Positions 17,401 through 24,037 of a stretch of 64,000 nt of DNA are shown piece after piece. The translations under genes were made by a program, and so were the position numbers. The notes below the pieces were generated by a model that was not told the DNA's origin, did no database searches, and worked only from the letters and a program-made list of their open reading frames with translations. This stretch comes from CAVTZP01 sp963739245 (lineage in GTDB: Bacteria; Chloroflexota; Dehalococcoidia; Dehalococcoidales; BS750m-G39): assembly GCA_963739245.1 (NCBI GenBank), contig CAVTZP010000003.1, positions 1 to 64,000 of the forward strand, read 5' to 3'. The number at the start of each line of letters is the position of its first letter. The stretch's first letter is position 1.

Positions 17401-17540
17401 AAGTATACCTTGAAACCCGTACCAGCTAGATCAAGAGATGCTTGGATACCGCTAATCCCGCCACCAACCACCATAACATCGCCAATATTACTTTCTGCGG
17501 GACTATTAGCTAATTGTCCTTCAACTGGTTCTTTTTCCAT
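14433..17540 (-). CDS. HdrA-like flavoprotein with two FAD domains (BamE-like)
   Basis: A 1035-residue cytoplasmic flavoprotein that would be the bifurcation or electron-distribution core. A first FAD domain begins with VVGGGISGIQ near residue 28 and includes a ferredoxin insert (CRGCTTCTEYCP, CSICVGVC). A typical HdrA N-terminal segment, VCHCGANIGRVVD, lies near 490. A second FAD domain starts with VVGGGVAGMT near 625, with IQCVGCRQ and YCSRVCC downstream. The C-terminus has two [4Fe-4S] motifs (CIACGACISVC, CNSKCP). Single HdrA proteins are about 650 residues, so this is an HdrA with an extra N-terminal HdrA-like unit. It matches BamE in type and order. The MvhD-like gene follows after 43 bases. 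Confidence 0.92.
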   Translation of the reverse strand: MEKEPVEGQLANSPAESNIGDVMVVGGGISGIQASLDLAGTGFKVYLVDKSPAIGGKMAQLDKTFPTNDCSMCIESPKFIECSRHPNIEILTYTEVDRIEGEAGDFKVTLIKKPRYITDDKCRGCTTCTEYCPVKVPNRFNQSLSFSKCSHIYFSQAVPLVTYIDPETCLFLKDGKCSICVGVCKNDAIDLYQKEEKVEVEVGAIILSPGYEAFDPKLRGDYGYGKFRNVVTSLDFERILCSTGPYEGEIRRPSDGKHPKKVAWIQCVGSRQVITGGNSYCSAVCCAYTQKQVILAKDHDSELEAVIFHNDIRSFGKDFERFYQRTENLPGVRFIRSYVSIGKELPESKNVTIKYSTTDDGVKEEEFDLVVLSVGLNPPDDVQELASKFGIELNAHQFCKTNPATPIETSRPGIFVSGAFQGPIDIPESVMGASGADALCGQLLAHRRGKLARERVYPPERDVRGEEPRVGVFVCHCGANIGRVVDVPSVVEYALTLDNVVHAQEDLFSCSTDAAQRIADAIKEKGLNRVVVAACTPRTHEPLFRDTLREGGINQYYFEFANIREHCSWVHSREKEAATQKAKDIVRMSVARAALLQPLQEFELPVDKRALVVGGGVAGMTSALSLANQGFEVYLVEKDTDLGGMARKLHYTLEGMDVQTYLAEVIRRVNQHPLIHKYTDSTITEASGYVGNFITKVTSGGRVREIHHGIAVIATGAEEYKPTEYLYGKDDRVLTLVELEEQIAKGEPGVVNAKSLVMIQCVGCRQKDRNYCSRVCCSHSIKNALKLKEKNPEMDIYIIYRDMRTYGFKEDYYREAADREVKFIRYEPDDKPEVEAVQEGGQRILRVTVTDPILGKKIAIDADLLALAAAVIPSATNTEISRLFKVPLSPDGFFQEAHVKLRPVDFAADGVFLCGMAHYPKHISEAISQAYGAAGRAATILSKDSVTASGAICEVNESKCIACGACISVCKYGAIEFYDTPQGKKARVIPVLCKGDGLCNSKCPTGAISLKHFTDEEIFRQIDAAVPDLAKVKPL

Positions 17541-17575
17541 TTTTTTCTCTGTCCTTATCAGGATTCTTCGCTTCT

Positions 17576-18718
17576 CTAAATCACCTCTTGGATAATTTCT
17601 GTGATGTCTTTAATCTCTATGACTTCACTATCCTCCAGGGTTAACCTGCTATCCTCAAAATTGATGATGCAATATGGGCAGGAAGTAACCAGCACATCAG
17701 CCCCGACCTTCATAGCTTGTTCTATCCTCAGGTTGGAGAATCTTTCACCTTTTGGTCTGTCCATCCAAATCCCGCCTCCTCCCCCTCCGCAACAGAGACT
17801 ATCTTCCCGCGCATCAGCCATCTCAATCAGTTCTAAACCAGGTACCTTCTTTAAGACCTCTCGGGGTTCGTCATATATACCATTGTGCCGACCTAGGTAA
17901 CATGGGTCATGATAGGTAATTTTCTTCCCATACTCCTTGGTGAGCTCAAGCCTTCCCTCATTAATAAGCTCGAATATATATTGTGAGATATGAACCACCT
18001 CAAAGTTGGCCTTAAATTCGGGATACTCATTTTTGAAGGTGTGGTAGCAATGAGGGGAAGAAACAAGGATTTTCTTGACCCCATTATCGATAAAAGTTTT
18101 GATGTTTTCCCTGGCTAAGCGTTTGAATAATGCCTCATCGCCCGCCTTACGGATGCTTTCTCCACAGCAATTCTCCTTGGGACCCAGTATCCCAAAATCT
18201 ACCCCTGCCCTATTAAGGATATTGGCGGTGGCAGCAGCTACCTTTTTTAATCTTGGGTCATAGCTGAGGTAACATCCGGGGAAATATAAAATTCCCATCC
18301 CCTCGGTGAACGTTTTTACCGACAGACCTTTTGCCCAATCTGCCCTCTTTGCTCGCTCTTCACCCAAGGGGTTACCCTCAGCACCGAGGCTTACACTTAC
18401 GGTGTGGATTGGAGCCGGAGAAATCCCTGCTTCCGAGGCAATCCTGCGGAAGGATACACTAACGTCTACCGTTCCTACTCCCCTGGGGCACCGCTGAGGG
18501 CATCTTCCACAGGTAGTGCAACGCCATATATCTTCACCTTCTATCTCAGGCAAACCGAACGCCGCCTGTCGGACTATTTTGCGCATACTGAAGTTTCTAA
18601 CCCTATTCCACGGACAGACAGTATCACACAATCCGCATTGATAGCATAATTTGAAGGCTTCTCCACCAGCCTCTTTTATGGCATCTATCGCCTCTTTGAA
18701 GGGGGCTACAATCTCCAC
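17576..18718 (-). CDS. HdrD-like Fe-S protein with CCG domains (BamD-like)
   Basis: A 380-residue soluble Fe-S protein. Two ferredoxin-type motifs lie at the N-terminus (CYQCGLCDTVCP near residue 24 and CTTCGRCPQRCP near 67). Two CCG domains follow: ENCCGES near 180 and CCGGGGGGIW near 315, which in HdrB/HdrD bind noncubane [4Fe-4S] clusters. There is no membrane segment, unlike the longer relative at 8586-10601. The two proteins share the GRHNGIYDEPREVLK-type stretch and probably a common ancestor. It lies 36 bases after the BamC-like gene and 35 bases before the HdrA-like gene, so it would exchange electrons with both. Confidence 0.9.
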   Translation of the reverse strand: MEIVAPFKEAIDAIKEAGGEAFKLCYQCGLCDTVCPWNRVRNFSMRKIVRQAAFGLPEIEGEDIWRCTTCGRCPQRCPRGVGTVDVSVSFRRIASEAGISPAPIHTVSVSLGAEGNPLGEERAKRADWAKGLSVKTFTEGMGILYFPGCYLSYDPRLKKVAAATANILNRAGVDFGILGPKENCCGESIRKAGDEALFKRLARENIKTFIDNGVKKILVSSPHCYHTFKNEYPEFKANFEVVHISQYIFELINEGRLELTKEYGKKITYHDPCYLGRHNGIYDEPREVLKKVPGLELIEMADAREDSLCCGGGGGGIWMDRPKGERFSNLRIEQAMKVGADVLVTSCPYCIINFEDSRLTLEDSEVIEIKDITEIIQEVI

Positions 18719-18753
18719 TATCTTTTTTAATCCTCTTCTTTCGCCTTAATGTT

Positions 18754-19278
18754 TTAGCCCTTTGTTAATCGGGTAACGGTATCCATTACCTTCTTCGCTC
18801 CATGTTTCTTTACCAGTGATTCTAATCCTATCTCCATCTCCTCCCGCTTCTCTTCTTCTTCCCCTTCCTCTTCCCTTTCTTCGTAAGTCAGGGCATCATT
18901 TATGCACCACTGAACGCACATTGGCTCTTGTAGTGGCGGTTCTTCTTCACACACATCACATTTTAGAGGGAGATCGGAATCAGGGTCTTTGAAAAGCTTC
19001 CTGGATGGGCAGGAAGCCCGGCAGAAGCCACACTCGCCATATTGCTTTCCGTCAATCGTATAAACGTCTCTGCCATTACATTCGGCTTCAGTATACTCAC
19101 CGGCCATTACCGGAACATAAATGTCTTTTGTTGGCTCAAAAAGCACTCGGATCCGAGACCTCTCCGGATTATTGCTGCTATATTTTGGCGCAGCGTGAAA
19201 GGCGGAGCAGATTGCCTCACATGCCCGGCAACCATTGCACTTATTAACGTCGATCTTTATTACCTTAACTTTTTTCAT
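18754..19278 (-). CDS. Polyferredoxin subunit (BamC-like)
   Basis: A 174-residue Fe-S protein. Cysteine motifs are CNGCRACEAIC near residue 14, CGFCRASCP near 83, CDVCE near 103 and CVQWC near 115, enough for three [4Fe-4S] clusters. A Glu-rich linker (EEREEEGEEEE) and a short helical tail follow. Similar proteins link a tungsten or molybdenum aldehyde-oxidoreductase-type subunit to partners, as BamC does for BamB. No BamB-like gene lies beside it. It follows the PaaX-like regulator by 45 bases in the same direction, so the two are probably cotranscribed. Confidence 0.85.
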   Translation of the reverse strand: MKKVKVIKIDVNKCNGCRACEAICSAFHAAPKYSSNNPERSRIRVLFEPTKDIYVPVMAGEYTEAECNGRDVYTIDGKQYGECGFCRASCPSRKLFKDPDSDLPLKCDVCEEEPPLQEPMCVQWCINDALTYEEREEEGEEEEKREEMEIGLESLVKKHGAKKVMDTVTRLTKG

Positions 19279-19323
19279 TTTTAAAGATCCCCCCTAGTTC
19301 CAGGCCTTTTACTCCCTTGCGCC

Positions 19324-20145
19324 TCAGTAGTTCTTGAATACCGAGTCAAAGTATTTATTAGCCTTAGCAGCAAGCAGGTCATGATATTCGCGGAACAAGG
19401 CTGCCGCCTTGGGTCGAAGCCAGTCCTCAGGCAAAAGCTCCGCCGGCAGGTCCGGGTCAAAGAAGGGCAGCTTGCGATATTCATGAATTAAGTTAAATCT
19501 CTCCACAAAACATTCACTGGGCTCAACATTTTCACCAGCTTGAAGGCGCTTAAGGTGATATTCCAGCTTAGGACGATATTTAGCTATGAAGTCAACATAC
19601 CTCTTGTGTATTCTACCCAAATCCCAACACCAGGAAACTATCCTCTTGGGATCGGTGGGACCTTGATATTTGGCGTGAAAAATCTGAACGCAATCCTTGA
19701 TTTGAAGCCTTTCCGTTAACTCTTCCACCTCTTTGTTCTGGTCATACGGTGAAATCCAGGTTGCCTCGCTTACCGGTCCGTATCCCAGCCAACCAAGCTC
19801 AGTGCGCAGCCTGTCCCTGGCACCACGCTTTCGCTCCGGTATAGAGTAGGTAACAATATTCCAGTCGCCGTCCCAGTCGGTGTTCTTTCGGTAGAAGATG
19901 CGCTGGGCGCCTTTGGTTAGCAGGTTATGGCCGTTTTTTGTCAGCGAGTAGTAACTCTTGCGGCCGGCATGTCTTACCTTCAGCAGCCCGGCACGGCGCA
20001 TCCTGGACACTGACGACCTTACCGCCTGCGGGGATAGACCGAAACTGCTGAGTACCGTTATTAGGCTGCCAATGCCGATTTCTCCTTCACGGTTGAGCAG
20101 ATAATCACCGTAGAGGGTAAGCATTGCTGCTCTAGGATGAACCAT
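19324..20145 (-). CDS. PaaX-family transcriptional regulator
   Basis: A 273-residue regulator of the PaaX type, whose founding member represses phenylacetate degradation and is released by phenylacetyl-CoA. The N-terminal winged helix (about 5-85) contains SLITVLSSFGLSPQAVRSSVSRMRRAG and a wing HAGRKSYYSLT. The middle PaaX ligand domain has DWNIVTYSIPERKRGARDRLR and the segment LGYGPVSEATWISPY. The C-terminal part ends with FFDPDLPAELLPEDW, also characteristic. Length fits the family (about 270-310). It heads the Bam-like operon and is likely autoregulated through the palindrome at 20169-20183. The probable ligand is an aryl- or acyl-CoA thioester. Confidence 0.9.
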   Translation of the reverse strand: MVHPRAAMLTLYGDYLLNREGEIGIGSLITVLSSFGLSPQAVRSSVSRMRRAGLLKVRHAGRKSYYSLTKNGHNLLTKGAQRIFYRKNTDWDGDWNIVTYSIPERKRGARDRLRTELGWLGYGPVSEATWISPYDQNKEVEELTERLQIKDCVQIFHAKYQGPTDPKRIVSWCWDLGRIHKRYVDFIAKYRPKLEYHLKRLQAGENVEPSECFVERFNLIHEYRKLPFFDPDLPAELLPEDWLRPKAAALFREYHDLLAAKANKYFDSVFKNY

Positions 20146-20168
20146 CAGTATATCTCATATTTAGTATT

Positions 20169-20183
20169 GCGTTAATTTTACGC
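20169..20183. promoter_or_regulatory. Candidate PaaX operator
   Basis: A 15-base imperfect palindrome, GCGTTAATTTTACGC, with arms GCGT and ACGC. It sits right at the predicted transcription start of the paaX-bam promoter, where a bound repressor would block initiation. E. coli PaaX also uses a 15-base palindrome, but of different sequence. Confidence 0.5.
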
Positions 20184-20190
20184 TATATTA

Positions 20191-20219
20191 ATATTATCAT
20201 TTACCTACTGCCTTGTCAA
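20191..20219 (-). promoter_or_regulatory. Promoter of the paaX-bam-like operon
   Basis: On the minus strand, TTGACA (20219-20214), a 17-base spacer and TATAAT-like TAATAT (20196-20191). This is close to the sigma-70 consensus. The transcript would start about 40 bases before the paaX ATG. Confidence 0.7.
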
Positions 20220-20280
20220 ACTCCCAATATTGGCTTTATCCAAACGCATTCAGTAGAATATACCTTGTGCAGGGGACAAC

Positions 20281-20368
20281 TTAAGCGGGGCGTCTAAGAG
20301 GGGCGTTAGCCCCTCTTTTCTATTCTTTCCCCTCTCCTTTGAAGGAGAGGGGGATACAGGGGGTGAGG
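20281..20368. repeat. Palindromic repeat copy B
   Basis: A GAGGGGC-GTTA-GCCCCTC hairpin around 20298-20315 and a CCCCTCTCCTTT/AAGGAGAGGGG hairpin around 20330-20352, ending with GATACAGGGGGTGAGG. It lies between the paaX promoter and tRNA-Leu. Confidence 0.8.
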
Positions 20369-20395
20369 CGCAGAAATATGAACGAGGGCAATGGC

Positions 20396-20424
20396 TTGAA
20401 CCTCCCTACCAAAAGCAGTAAAAT
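20396..20424 (+). promoter_or_regulatory. tRNA-Leu promoter
   Basis: TTGAAC at 20396-20401, a 17-base spacer and TAAAAT at 20419-20424, ending 13 bases before the tRNA. Confidence 0.6.
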
Positions 20425-20437
20425 GGCTTCAGTTAGT

Positions 20438-20522
<85 letters not shown>

Positions 20523-20564
20523 AATAGAGAATAAATATACCCTAGTTAATAGTCAATATTAAAT

Positions 20565-21143
20565 ATGCCCTGGCTAATAGTAGTATTTGGTTATCTTCTC
20601 GGCTCCATCCCCACCGCCCATATTGCTGGTCGTATCTTGAAGAGGGGTGACATTCGGCGCATTGGGGATGGGAATATGGGTGCCGCCAATGCCTTTCGCC
20701 AGCTCGGGGCTAAGGTGGGGGTAGCGGTAGGTATTATTGATGCCGCCAAGGGGGCACTGGCGGTTGTCATCGCTCAGCTAGCCAATATTCCTCTCCCCGC
20801 CGTGCTGGCTACTGGAGTCGCCGCAGTAATCGGTCACAACTGGCCGGCCTTTCTTCACTTCAGAGGAGGGCGGGGGGAGGCAACTACTATTGGTGTGCTG
20901 CTCGCCGTATTAACTCTACCAATGCTAATAATCGCTGGACCGGCAATAGCCGCCCACTTTGCCCTCCGGGATACAACTAAAGCCGCACCCTTTATCTTTG
21001 TCCCGCTGCCACTGGTTTGCTGGTGGCTGGGAGCCTCTGGGGTACTCATCACTTACAGTATCGGCTTGCCCTGTCTGGTGGGCTTTACCCATTTCCTCAG
21101 GACAAGGTGGATGGTTAACACCTCAGGGACGAGAAGGGCTTAG
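20565..21143 (+). CDS. plsY: Glycerol-3-phosphate acyltransferase PlsY (copy 1)
   Basis: PlsY transfers an acyl group from acyl-phosphate to glycerol 3-phosphate, the first step of phospholipid synthesis, at the cytoplasmic membrane. The 192-residue protein has five or so helices and the three family motifs: GSIPTAH near residue 12, GDGNMGAANAFR near 37 and GHNWPAFLHFRGGRGEAT near 91. Its last 21 bases overlap the convergent transketolase gene. A second plsY-like gene lies at 46879; this copy has GDGN where the other has GSGN, so one may have a different acyl donor or role. Confidence 0.9.
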   Translation: MPWLIVVFGYLLGSIPTAHIAGRILKRGDIRRIGDGNMGAANAFRQLGAKVGVAVGIIDAAKGALAVVIAQLANIPLPAVLATGVAAVIGHNWPAFLHFRGGRGEATTIGVLLAVLTLPMLIIAGPAIAAHFALRDTTKAAPFIFVPLPLVCWWLGASGVLITYSIGLPCLVGFTHFLRTRWMVNTSGTRRA

Positions 21144-22082
21144 CCGCTTTCTTTCTATTACTGACCTCACACCCCGCTCAATATCCTTAGCAGTAAGACC
21201 ATACCGCTCAAAAAGTTCCGCCGGCTTGCCTGACTTGGCGTAGGTATCCTTAATTGCGACAAACTCCATCGGCACCGGCTGGTGCCGAGCAACCACCCGA
21301 GCCACAGCACTGCCCAGGCCACCATGCTCAAGGTGCTCCTCAGCAGTAACGATAGCCCCAGTCTCAGCCGCAGCCTGAGTTATCGCCGCCTCATCGATAG
21401 GCTTAAGTGTGGGCATATTTAGCACCCGGCAGTCTATACCTTCCTGCCTGAGGCTCTCGGCAGCTTCCAGCGCCGCTTTGACCATCAAGCCGATAGCAAT
21501 TATCGTGGCGTCCCCACCCCGCCTCATGGTTACCGCCTTGCCCAGACTAAATTGATAGCCCCGCTCATAGACCAGCGGCAGCTTGGGACGGCACAGCCTG
21601 ATGTAGAATGGTCCATAGTGAGCCGCTGCTGCCCTCACCGCCTGGGCGGTCTCAATAGCGTCCGCCGGAACGATAACGGTAAAGCCGGGCAGAGAGCCCA
21701 TTAGAGCCAGGTCTTCAACAGACTGCTGCGAGACGCCATCCTCACCAACACTGATGCCACCATGGGTAGCTACCAGCTTAACATTGAGTTTAGGCTGAGC
21801 GATACACAGACGAATCTGGTCAAAGCAACGCCCGGGGGCAAAGGCAGCAAAGGTGCTGGCAAAGGGTATTTTGCCTGAAGCCGCCAGCCCGCCGGCAATA
21901 CCAACCATATTCTGCTCGGCAATACCACAATTAAAGTAACGCTCCCGGAATTTTTGGGCAAAGAGTCCAGTCATAGTGGAATGAGAGAGGTCGGCATCAA
22001 GGACCACAATGTCCGGGTTCTCTCCACCCAGCTCAAGTAGGGTCTTGCCATAGGTCTCTCTCAGGGAAACCTCTTCCGCCAT
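21123..22082 (-). CDS. Transketolase, C-terminal subunit
   Basis: A 319-residue protein holding the pyrimidine-binding and C-terminal domains of a split transketolase. It has the conserved glutamate segment GIAEQNMVGIAGGLA near residue 75, which activates thiamine diphosphate, then the FAAFAPGRCFDQIR stretch and the VTAEEHLEHGGLGSAVA segment in the C-terminal domain. It works with the N-terminal subunit encoded two bases upstream in the pentose phosphate pathway, moving two-carbon units between sugar phosphates. Split transketolases are common in archaea and many anaerobes. The 3' end overlaps plsY. Confidence 0.93.
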   Translation of the reverse strand: MAEEVSLRETYGKTLLELGGENPDIVVLDADLSHSTMTGLFAQKFRERYFNCGIAEQNMVGIAGGLAASGKIPFASTFAAFAPGRCFDQIRLCIAQPKLNVKLVATHGGISVGEDGVSQQSVEDLALMGSLPGFTVIVPADAIETAQAVRAAAAHYGPFYIRLCRPKLPLVYERGYQFSLGKAVTMRRGGDATIIAIGLMVKAALEAAESLRQEGIDCRVLNMPTLKPIDEAAITQAAAETGAIVTAEEHLEHGGLGSAVARVVARHQPVPMEFVAIKDTYAKSGKPAELFERYGLTAKDIERGVRSVIERKRLSPSRP

Positions 22083-22084
22083 TT

Positions 22085-22966
22085 TTACTCCAGCTCCTTA
22101 AGGGCGAGCTTTACTTCCTCGGCGTTGGGGGCTTTGCCGTGAAAATCGTTATTACTCTCCATAAAGCTGACCCCCTTGCCCTTTATCGTATGGGCAATGA
22201 TGACCGTTGGTTGCCCTTTAATCTTCTTTGCCTGGTCAAAGGCTTGGATAAGCTGGGGAATATTATGGCCGTCAACCTCAATAACCTGCCAGCCGAAGGC
22301 CCGCCACTTTGCCGGGAAGGGGTCAAGGTTCATCACATCACGGTTCCAGCCATCTAGTTGCTGCCCATTGTTGTCAACTATCGCCACCAGGTTATCCACC
22401 TTGAAGTGGGTAGCCGCCATAGCCGCTTCCCACACCTGCCCCTCATCACACTCCCCATCCCCCAGTAGAACATATACCCGGTAGTCTTTAGAATTAATCC
22501 GTCCCGCCAGAGCCACGCCAATGGCAAAAGATAAGCCCTGTCCCAGAGCCCCGGCTGACATCTCCACCCCGGGGGTAAGTGTTCTATCAGTATGACCCTG
22601 AAGGCGACTATCCATCTGCCGCAGCGTAAGCAGCTCATCTACGGGGAGGTAGCCGCACTCAGCCAGGGTAGCATAGAGGACGGGAGCAGCATGCCCCTTG
22701 CTCAGGATGAACCTGTCCCTATCCGGCCAATGAGGGTCTAGTGGCTTATGTCTCAGCACCTTGAAATAAAGGGCAGTTAAAATCTCCACTGCGGAAAGGG
22801 AGCCACCAGGGTGACCGCTACCCGCTTTCCCTATCATAGTAATGATGTGGCGACGTAGCCTTTTGGCCATAGCCTCCATCTCCGCTACCGACGCTTTTGA
22901 TGAAAAAATCTCGGCTTTAATATTTTTAGCCGAGGCTTTAGGATTGCTTTTCTCTGACAGCGCCAT
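22085..22966 (-). CDS. Transketolase, N-terminal subunit
   Basis: A 293-residue protein carrying the pyrophosphate-binding domain of thiamine diphosphate. Visible are GKAGSGHPGGSLSAVE near residue 47, HGxx-type segment SKGHAAPVLYATLA near 90, and the ThDP/Mg motif GDGECDEGQVWEAAMAA near 150 ending at VDNNGQQLDG. It forms the catalytic dimer with the next gene. The N-terminal 30 residues are variable, and an internal ATG (near residue 30) could be the true start. It is first in a two-gene operon with a promoter at 22989-23018 region. Confidence 0.93.
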   Translation of the reverse strand: MALSEKSNPKASAKNIKAEIFSSKASVAEMEAMAKRLRRHIITMIGKAGSGHPGGSLSAVEILTALYFKVLRHKPLDPHWPDRDRFILSKGHAAPVLYATLAECGYLPVDELLTLRQMDSRLQGHTDRTLTPGVEMSAGALGQGLSFAIGVALAGRINSKDYRVYVLLGDGECDEGQVWEAAMAATHFKVDNLVAIVDNNGQQLDGWNRDVMNLDPFPAKWRAFGWQVIEVDGHNIPQLIQAFDQAKKIKGQPTVIIAHTIKGKGVSFMESNNDFHGKAPNAEEVKLALKELE

Positions 22967-22988
22967 TATTACCCCTTACTGTTCTTTA

Positions 22989-23018
22989 ATTATACTACAC
23001 TCATAGACCTAGGTCTAT
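22989..23018 (-). promoter_or_regulatory. Transketolase promoter with 16-base palindrome
   Basis: A TATAAT box on the minus strand (22994-22989) is preceded by a perfect 16-base palindrome, ATAGACCTAGGTCTAT, at 23003-23018 in the -35 region. No recognisable -35 hexamer is present, so a bound regulator may control this operon. Confidence 0.5.
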
Positions 23019-23042
23019 ATATTAAACTTGGATTTTTCTGTT

Positions 23043-23192
23043 AACCCCATCTAACCCCATCCCCCTGTATCCCCCTTCCCCTTTGGGGAAGGGGGAAGTA
23101 GTTTTAAGAGGGGGGGGCGAAGCCCCCCTCTTTTCTATTCCTCCCCCTCTCCTTTTAGGAGAGGGGGATACAAGGGGTGAGGTTAATAAACA
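23043..23192. repeat. Palindromic repeat copy C
   Basis: A complete copy: a CCCCCTTCCCC/GGGGAAGGGGG hairpin at 23071-23095, the AAGTAGTTTTAAGAG link, a GGGGGGCGAAGCCCCCC hairpin near 23110-23129, a CCCCCTCTCC/GGAGAGGGGG hairpin at 23142-23166, and the end GGGGTGAGGTTAATAAACAATCT. It fills most of the 293-base gap between transketolase and rplY. Confidence 0.87.
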
Positions 23193-23209
23193 ATCTCTTT
23201 AAACCTAGT

Positions 23210-23238
23210 TTGATTTTTATCTCCATCTCTGCTTTAAT
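23210..23238 (+). promoter_or_regulatory. rplY promoter
   Basis: TTGATT at 23210-23215 and TTTAAT at 23233-23238 with a 17-base spacer. An AGGAGAG ribosome site at 23248-23254 precedes the ATG at 23260. Confidence 0.5.
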
Positions 23239-23259
23239 TAGTGCCGTAGGAGAGATAAA

Positions 23260-23937
23260 ATGGAAGGTTTAACACTAGAGGCGAGTAAAAGGGATGTATT
23301 GGGCAAGAAGACAAGATTTTTGCGCCGCCAGGGAATCACCCCGGCTCACCTCTTCGGGCATGGCCTTGAGTCACTAGCCCTGCAGTGTGATACAGCTAAG
23401 CTTCAGCGGCTCATTGCCCGGGCAGGAAGAACCAGGCTTATCGCCCTCGGCATTAAAGGGGATACAGAGCCAAGAAGCATATTCATCAAGGAAATTCAGA
23501 GGGATGCATGCACCGGGGAACTGCTTCACGTTGACCTCTATCAGGTGAGAAAAACGGAGAGGGTAAGGGTTGATGTTCCTATTGTTCTGGTTGGCGAAGC
23601 ACCGGCAATGAAAGGAAAGGGGCACACCCTGACTCACGGCCTGACCAGCCTGAGTATTGAGTGCCTCCCCGACAAGCTTCCTCCCCAGATAGAGGTTGAC
23701 CTGAGCCCACTTGCAGAAGTGGGGCAGGCAATCTATGTCAGAGACATCCCCCTTAGCCCCGACATTACCGTCAATAATGACCCCGACCAGATGGTGGTTA
23801 GGGTCACCGAGATACGTATAGAAGTAGAGAAGGTAGAGGAAGTGGTAGCTGCCGAAGCGGTAGCCGCCGAGGCTGAGGCTGAAGGCGCTCCGGAAGAGGG
23901 GGCTGAGGAAAAGCCAGAGGAGCCAGCCGCTGATTAA
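23260..23937 (+). CDS. rplY: Ribosomal protein L25/Ctc (TL5 type)
   Basis: A 225-residue 5S rRNA-binding protein of the large ribosomal subunit. The N-terminal L25 domain (about 1-95) has the segments KRDVLGKKTRFLRRQGITPAHLFGHG and HVDLYQV. The second beta domain (about 100-185) is the Ctc/TL5 extension, with SLSIECLPDKLPPQIEVDLS and IYVRDIPLSPDITV. A Glu- and Ala-rich acidic tail of about 35 residues follows, a common feature of the long form. The gene is monocistronic; a CCGG-flanked hairpin lies just after the stop. Confidence 0.94.
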   Translation: MEGLTLEASKRDVLGKKTRFLRRQGITPAHLFGHGLESLALQCDTAKLQRLIARAGRTRLIALGIKGDTEPRSIFIKEIQRDACTGELLHVDLYQVRKTERVRVDVPIVLVGEAPAMKGKGHTLTHGLTSLSIECLPDKLPPQIEVDLSPLAEVGQAIYVRDIPLSPDITVNNDPDQMVVRVTEIRIEVEKVEEVVAAEAVAAEAEAEGAPEEGAEEKPEEPAAD

Positions 23938-23957
23938 GAACAAGCAGATATTTATAT

Positions 23958-23983
23958 CCGGATAACTCAAAAACTGAGTCCGG
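23958..23983 (+). terminator. Hairpin after rplY
   Basis: CCGGATAACTCA and TGAGTCCGG form a short interrupted stem with an AAAAC loop, 20 bases after the rplY stop. No T tract follows, so it may only protect the transcript end. Confidence 0.35.
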
Positions 23984-24002
23984 TAGCTCGTCCACTCACG
24001 GC

Positions 24003-24031
24003 TTGAAGCTAGCTAAGGGCTTTGCTATAAT
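24003..24031 (+). promoter_or_regulatory. Leaderless promoter of the amidohydrolase
   Basis: TTGAAG at 24003-24008, 17 bases, TATAAT at 24026-24031. The ATG at 24038 coincides with the predicted first transcribed base, so the mRNA should have no leader. Confidence 0.65.
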
Positions 24032-24037
24032 CTGGCG

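Noticed and set aside
23043..23192. CRISPR array
   Set aside because: The repeats are GC-rich palindromes scattered singly across the window, with no regular spacer units and no cas genes.
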